In this document: in pieces, positions 61,163 to 64,000 of the stretch
Layout of the letters: every line of letters begins with the position of its first letter
How positions within the stretch are numbered: position 1 is the stretch's first letter
Assembly: GCA_026120185.1 (NCBI GenBank)
Contig: JANUWF010001281.1
Location: 3,328,501-3,392,500, forward strand
Direction of reading: 5' to 3'
DNA from: Voacanga thouarsii
Lineage: Eukaryota; Streptophyta; Magnoliopsida; Gentianales; Apocynaceae
DNA length: 64,000 nucleotides
Program-made: the position numbers and the translations under genes
The notes under the pieces: generated by a model
Database searches by the model: none
Told to the model about the DNA's origin: nothing
What the model saw: the letters and a program-made list of their open reading frames with translations, nothing else

Positions 61163-64000
61163 AGTGAAACCCCACCTAAAGCCAACCCTAGAGTAAGGGG
61201 GTCGGGATGCATATCATACTATTTTGCATGAATATATATATTTTTTAATGATTTTATGTGCTTTAGAATTATGATTTATAGGTTAAAAGGCTTAGTTATG
61301 ATTATTGAGTAGGAAGGGTAAAATAAGAAGAATATTTGGGTGAGAAAATAAGAACAAGAATTAATGCGGTTTAGTGGTTAAAGCTTTGGAATTAATCTCT
61401 AAGGTCATGAGTTCAAATCCCATCATTTAAGTTTTTCTCATGATTATCTTAGTTATATTTGAATTTTTGTTTTCTTGCATTCCATAAAAATAGGAATGCT
61501 GTCCTAGGGGAGACATGAAGAGAATGTCATAATCCTATCATCATGTCCTAAAAAGAATTCTGGAGGAATTCTTGTTCTTTTATTACCTCTAGCTTGTCCT
61601 AACCTCTTCACTAATTAAATTTGTTTAAAATTTATCAAAATTCATATTTTTAATTCTAGAAAATTCAGCAAGGATTCTTGGTCTTTGAATTTCAAAAATG
61701 AATCTTAGAAGTTGGAGAATTGACTGAAAATAGGAGAGGAGTTAGGAAAGGTTCCCAAGGGAAATGAATCTCTATGGTTGAACCTTCAAACTCCATTCCA
61801 TAGTGTTCATATTCTTCATGAAAGAAATATGAAAATTTTCTAGATTCTTGAGCAGCCTAACCTTCGAAAATCACAGCCATCTTTCTTACTCATTTGCTGC
61901 CAAAAAAATGGCCAATTTATTCAGCTTGAAGACTGAAATTCCTATGCAAAAACTGCATAAACCAGGAAAAATTCTAGGCAGTTTTCGCTACATAGCAGCC
62001 TAGAAATGGAGCTGTTTTCTTCTGTCATCAACTTAGCAAAATGCCTCTGCTTTTCCTCCATAAAGAGGACCCTCAAGAACCTCTCAAAACCTGTGCATAT
62101 CGGGCTGGAACATTGCAAAAAACTGCACAGAAAAATTGCAGCAAACCATTCGGATCATAGAGCACCTTGAAACCAGAAATTTGCAGCTTTGTTCCCTTCA
62201 AGCCTTGGCCGAAAACCACCCTCAAACCTCTATAAATTAACCCTTGTTCAGCCATGAACTAAACACCATTAACCCCTCTACTTACCTTGCACACTTGGAC
62301 TCCATAACCACACCTCAAATATCTCCTAAGATCACTTCATTTAAACTTCCATTTGAACTTCAAAATTTTCAGCATTTACTCCATGAAAACACCCTTGGAC
62401 TAGGCTTCATAACCAGAAATTCCTCTGCCATTGAGCTCAGAATTTTGGCCAGCCTTAAAGCTCCATCAATCTTCATTCATTTCAGCAAAACATAGCAGTC
62501 CAGCCGGCTCCATTGCAGCACCAAGAAACCTCCAACAAGTAAACACCATTAACATATCTTCTACCTCAAACCACTCCTCAAATCTCTCCGTTTGAATTTC
62601 AAACAATCAGATTTTCCTCTCCCTCTCTAAGCTAAAAACCAAAACCCCTGAATTCCCTAAACCGTTCAGCCAACACTCTCCAGAAATTCGTGCATATCCT
62701 TTCTCAAATTCGCTCCATTTTCACCAAAAACATCAAGAACACTAGTCGAATAAATAATATCTTTCATTAAAAATAATATATGTATATGTATAATAGTAAA
62801 TAATATCTTTTATATAAATAATAATAAATAAAATATGAATAACCTTGTAGACCATAGTTCAAACTTTTACCTATATTCATAAATATTATTTATATTAAAA
62901 TTTGTTTGTTATTTATTAAACAAAAATTTAATATAATTCATTTATTATTAATTTTATTTATTACAAATTATTTATTATCTATTAAAAATTAATTTAAAAA
63001 TTAATTGTAATTTATTATTTATTTATAATAAAAATATTTCTAAATTACCATTTACTAATATTTAACAATTAAACCCTAGTTTATTTATTAGCCATAGTAC
63101 TCAAGATTTATTATTTGAACCTATAACTTATTAAAAATTATTTTAGAACCCATAGTTAATTTAACTTATCGAGCTAGACTTATTTTATAAAATTCTTTAT
63201 CGGCTAACCTTAAAGCTTAGGACATTAAGGTCATGATTGTAATAAGTTGAACTAGGATTATTTGTGTAAGAGAATATAGCTTGAGTATAACCTTATGTCT
63301 TGTGTTTACCCCAGGCAGGGTTAGGTTAGCCTTGGAAGATTTTTGAATTCGAGCAACAAAGGATCAGGTAAGCTCCTACGTGGAATTATTTGAAGGTAAA
63401 AAAATTACTATGGCAAGCTAAATGTGATATGTATGGACATTCATTTTGTAAAGGCAATTAAGGACTATTTTTCCTTTTTATTTCAGTCACACAAATCATT
63501 TGAAAATTAAACAAGCAGATTTATACAAAATGCTAAACTCTTTCTAAAACCCAACTTCGACAAGAATTTTAGAAACCCTTAATTGCTATTTCAAAGAAAA
63601 TCATTGTGTGATCAATTTTCTTCCAAGTGGGACAATCAACGTTGAGTACTCAATAAGGGTAGGCTAGTAGTACTAGTTTTAAAGAGCAAGAACGAGTCTT
63701 CTGGCAGGAGGCCATCTCCAGAAGATGAACTCAACTTGGAGAAGCGACAGTACTACTTAGTCAAGCCATCCGAGCTAGCAAGTTTCAGTCAAGTGGACTG
63801 TGTGTTTCCAGAGTGGACAACCAGTAAGTTTGGATGTAGAGATGGAGGAGTATCTCACCCGGTAGGCCATACATCTACCTTTTGTTAGTTTGCACAAAGT
63901 GTGACATTCTGACCGTTATATGGTCATGGGGCCCAACGTGTGATAACCCATGGCTACCCATTTGAGTGGTTGTGTTTATTGTGCACATTTATAGTTTGAA
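61163..64000 (+). mobile_element. Gypsy-type LTR inserted in the previous LTR, truncated by window edge
   Basis: Begins AGTGAAACCCCACC where relatives have TGTGAAACCCC, so the first T is mutated. It is preceded by TGGAC as the putative target. It is colinear with the reverse complement of the 4212-bp solo LTR: GGGGGTCGGGATGCATATCA, the tRNA-like segment, an AT-rich zone at 62750-63110, CCCCAGGCAGGGTTAGG at 63309, GTTGAGTACTCAATAAGGG at 63641, and CACAAAGTGTGACATTC at 63892. By comparison it should end a few hundred bases beyond 64000. The ORFs inside are not genes. Confidence 0.75.
61366..61425 (+). other. tRNA-like A-box/B-box segment
   Basis: GCGGTTTAGTGGTTAAAGC, the TTGGA-ATTAATC-TCTAA stem-loop, then ATGAGTTCAAATCCCATCA. 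It is 203 bases from the LTR start and differs by only a few changes from 54544-54603. Confidence 0.55.

Overview
The window looks like nuclear DNA of a flowering plant, probably a dicot. It is AT-rich, has typical plant splice signals, and every recognisable coding segment belongs to a plant transposable element: Ty3/gypsy chromovirus, Athila-like gypsy, Ty1/copia, CACTA (En/Spm) and a LINE. I found no cellular gene, no functional tRNA or rRNA gene, no CRISPR array and nothing bacterial. All transposon reading frames I traced carry stops or frameshifts, so this is a transposon graveyard in which the order of insertion can be read from target-site duplications (TSDs).

Left block (1-10500). 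A long LTR ('A1', + strand) begins outside the window and ends at 10500. It is split by a second LTR ('B', 1360-8417, TSD GGTCT). B is split by a composite at 2344-7505 (TSD TTTCA). The composite has a miniature TRIM-like retroelement in minus orientation at its left end. At its right end, in plus orientation, are a 4.1-kb LTR, a leader and a 108-bp LTR, so its two outer ends are inverted copies of each other. 10501-12552 is a decayed copia 3' end and LTR.

Middle block (12553-39672). This is one CACTA transposon. It holds a 5' subterminal repeat field with a 70-bp perfect palindrome, a C-rich untranslated first exon, a long intron, a decayed TNP2-type transposase (17015-20675), a second transposase gene (21865-23288, continued at 37273-37363) and a long 3' subterminal array. 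The second transposase gene is cut by a complete Tekay/Del-type chromovirus on the minus strand (23289-37267, LTRs of 3334 and 3331 bp, TSD ATTTC/ATTCC). The chromovirus gag is in turn cut by a solo copia-type LTR (30500-31946). Its order on the minus strand is LTR, PBS, acidic leader ORF, gag, protease-RT-RNase H, integrase-chromodomain, PPT, LTR.

Right block (39673-64000). Copia fragments on the minus strand (39673-40665 and 44039-46070) flank a non-autonomous element whose 3' LTR is a second copy of B. Next come an antisense gypsy LTR (to 48032), an Athila-like pol fragment with a tandem duplication in RNase H (48033-49791), and a second A-type LTR (from 49792) split by a 4212-bp solo LTR (50643-54854, TSD ATGGC). 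After these lie a 5'-truncated LINE (56466-57310), another long LTR (57390-61162), and a further LTR inserted in it that runs off the window.

The long LTRs share a 3'-terminal module ending in GGGGTGTTACA. Five of them also carry a tRNA-like A-box/B-box segment about 200-260 bp from the LTR start. That module, the inverted-end composite, the chromovirus leader ORF and the CACTA palindrome are the observations most worth following up.
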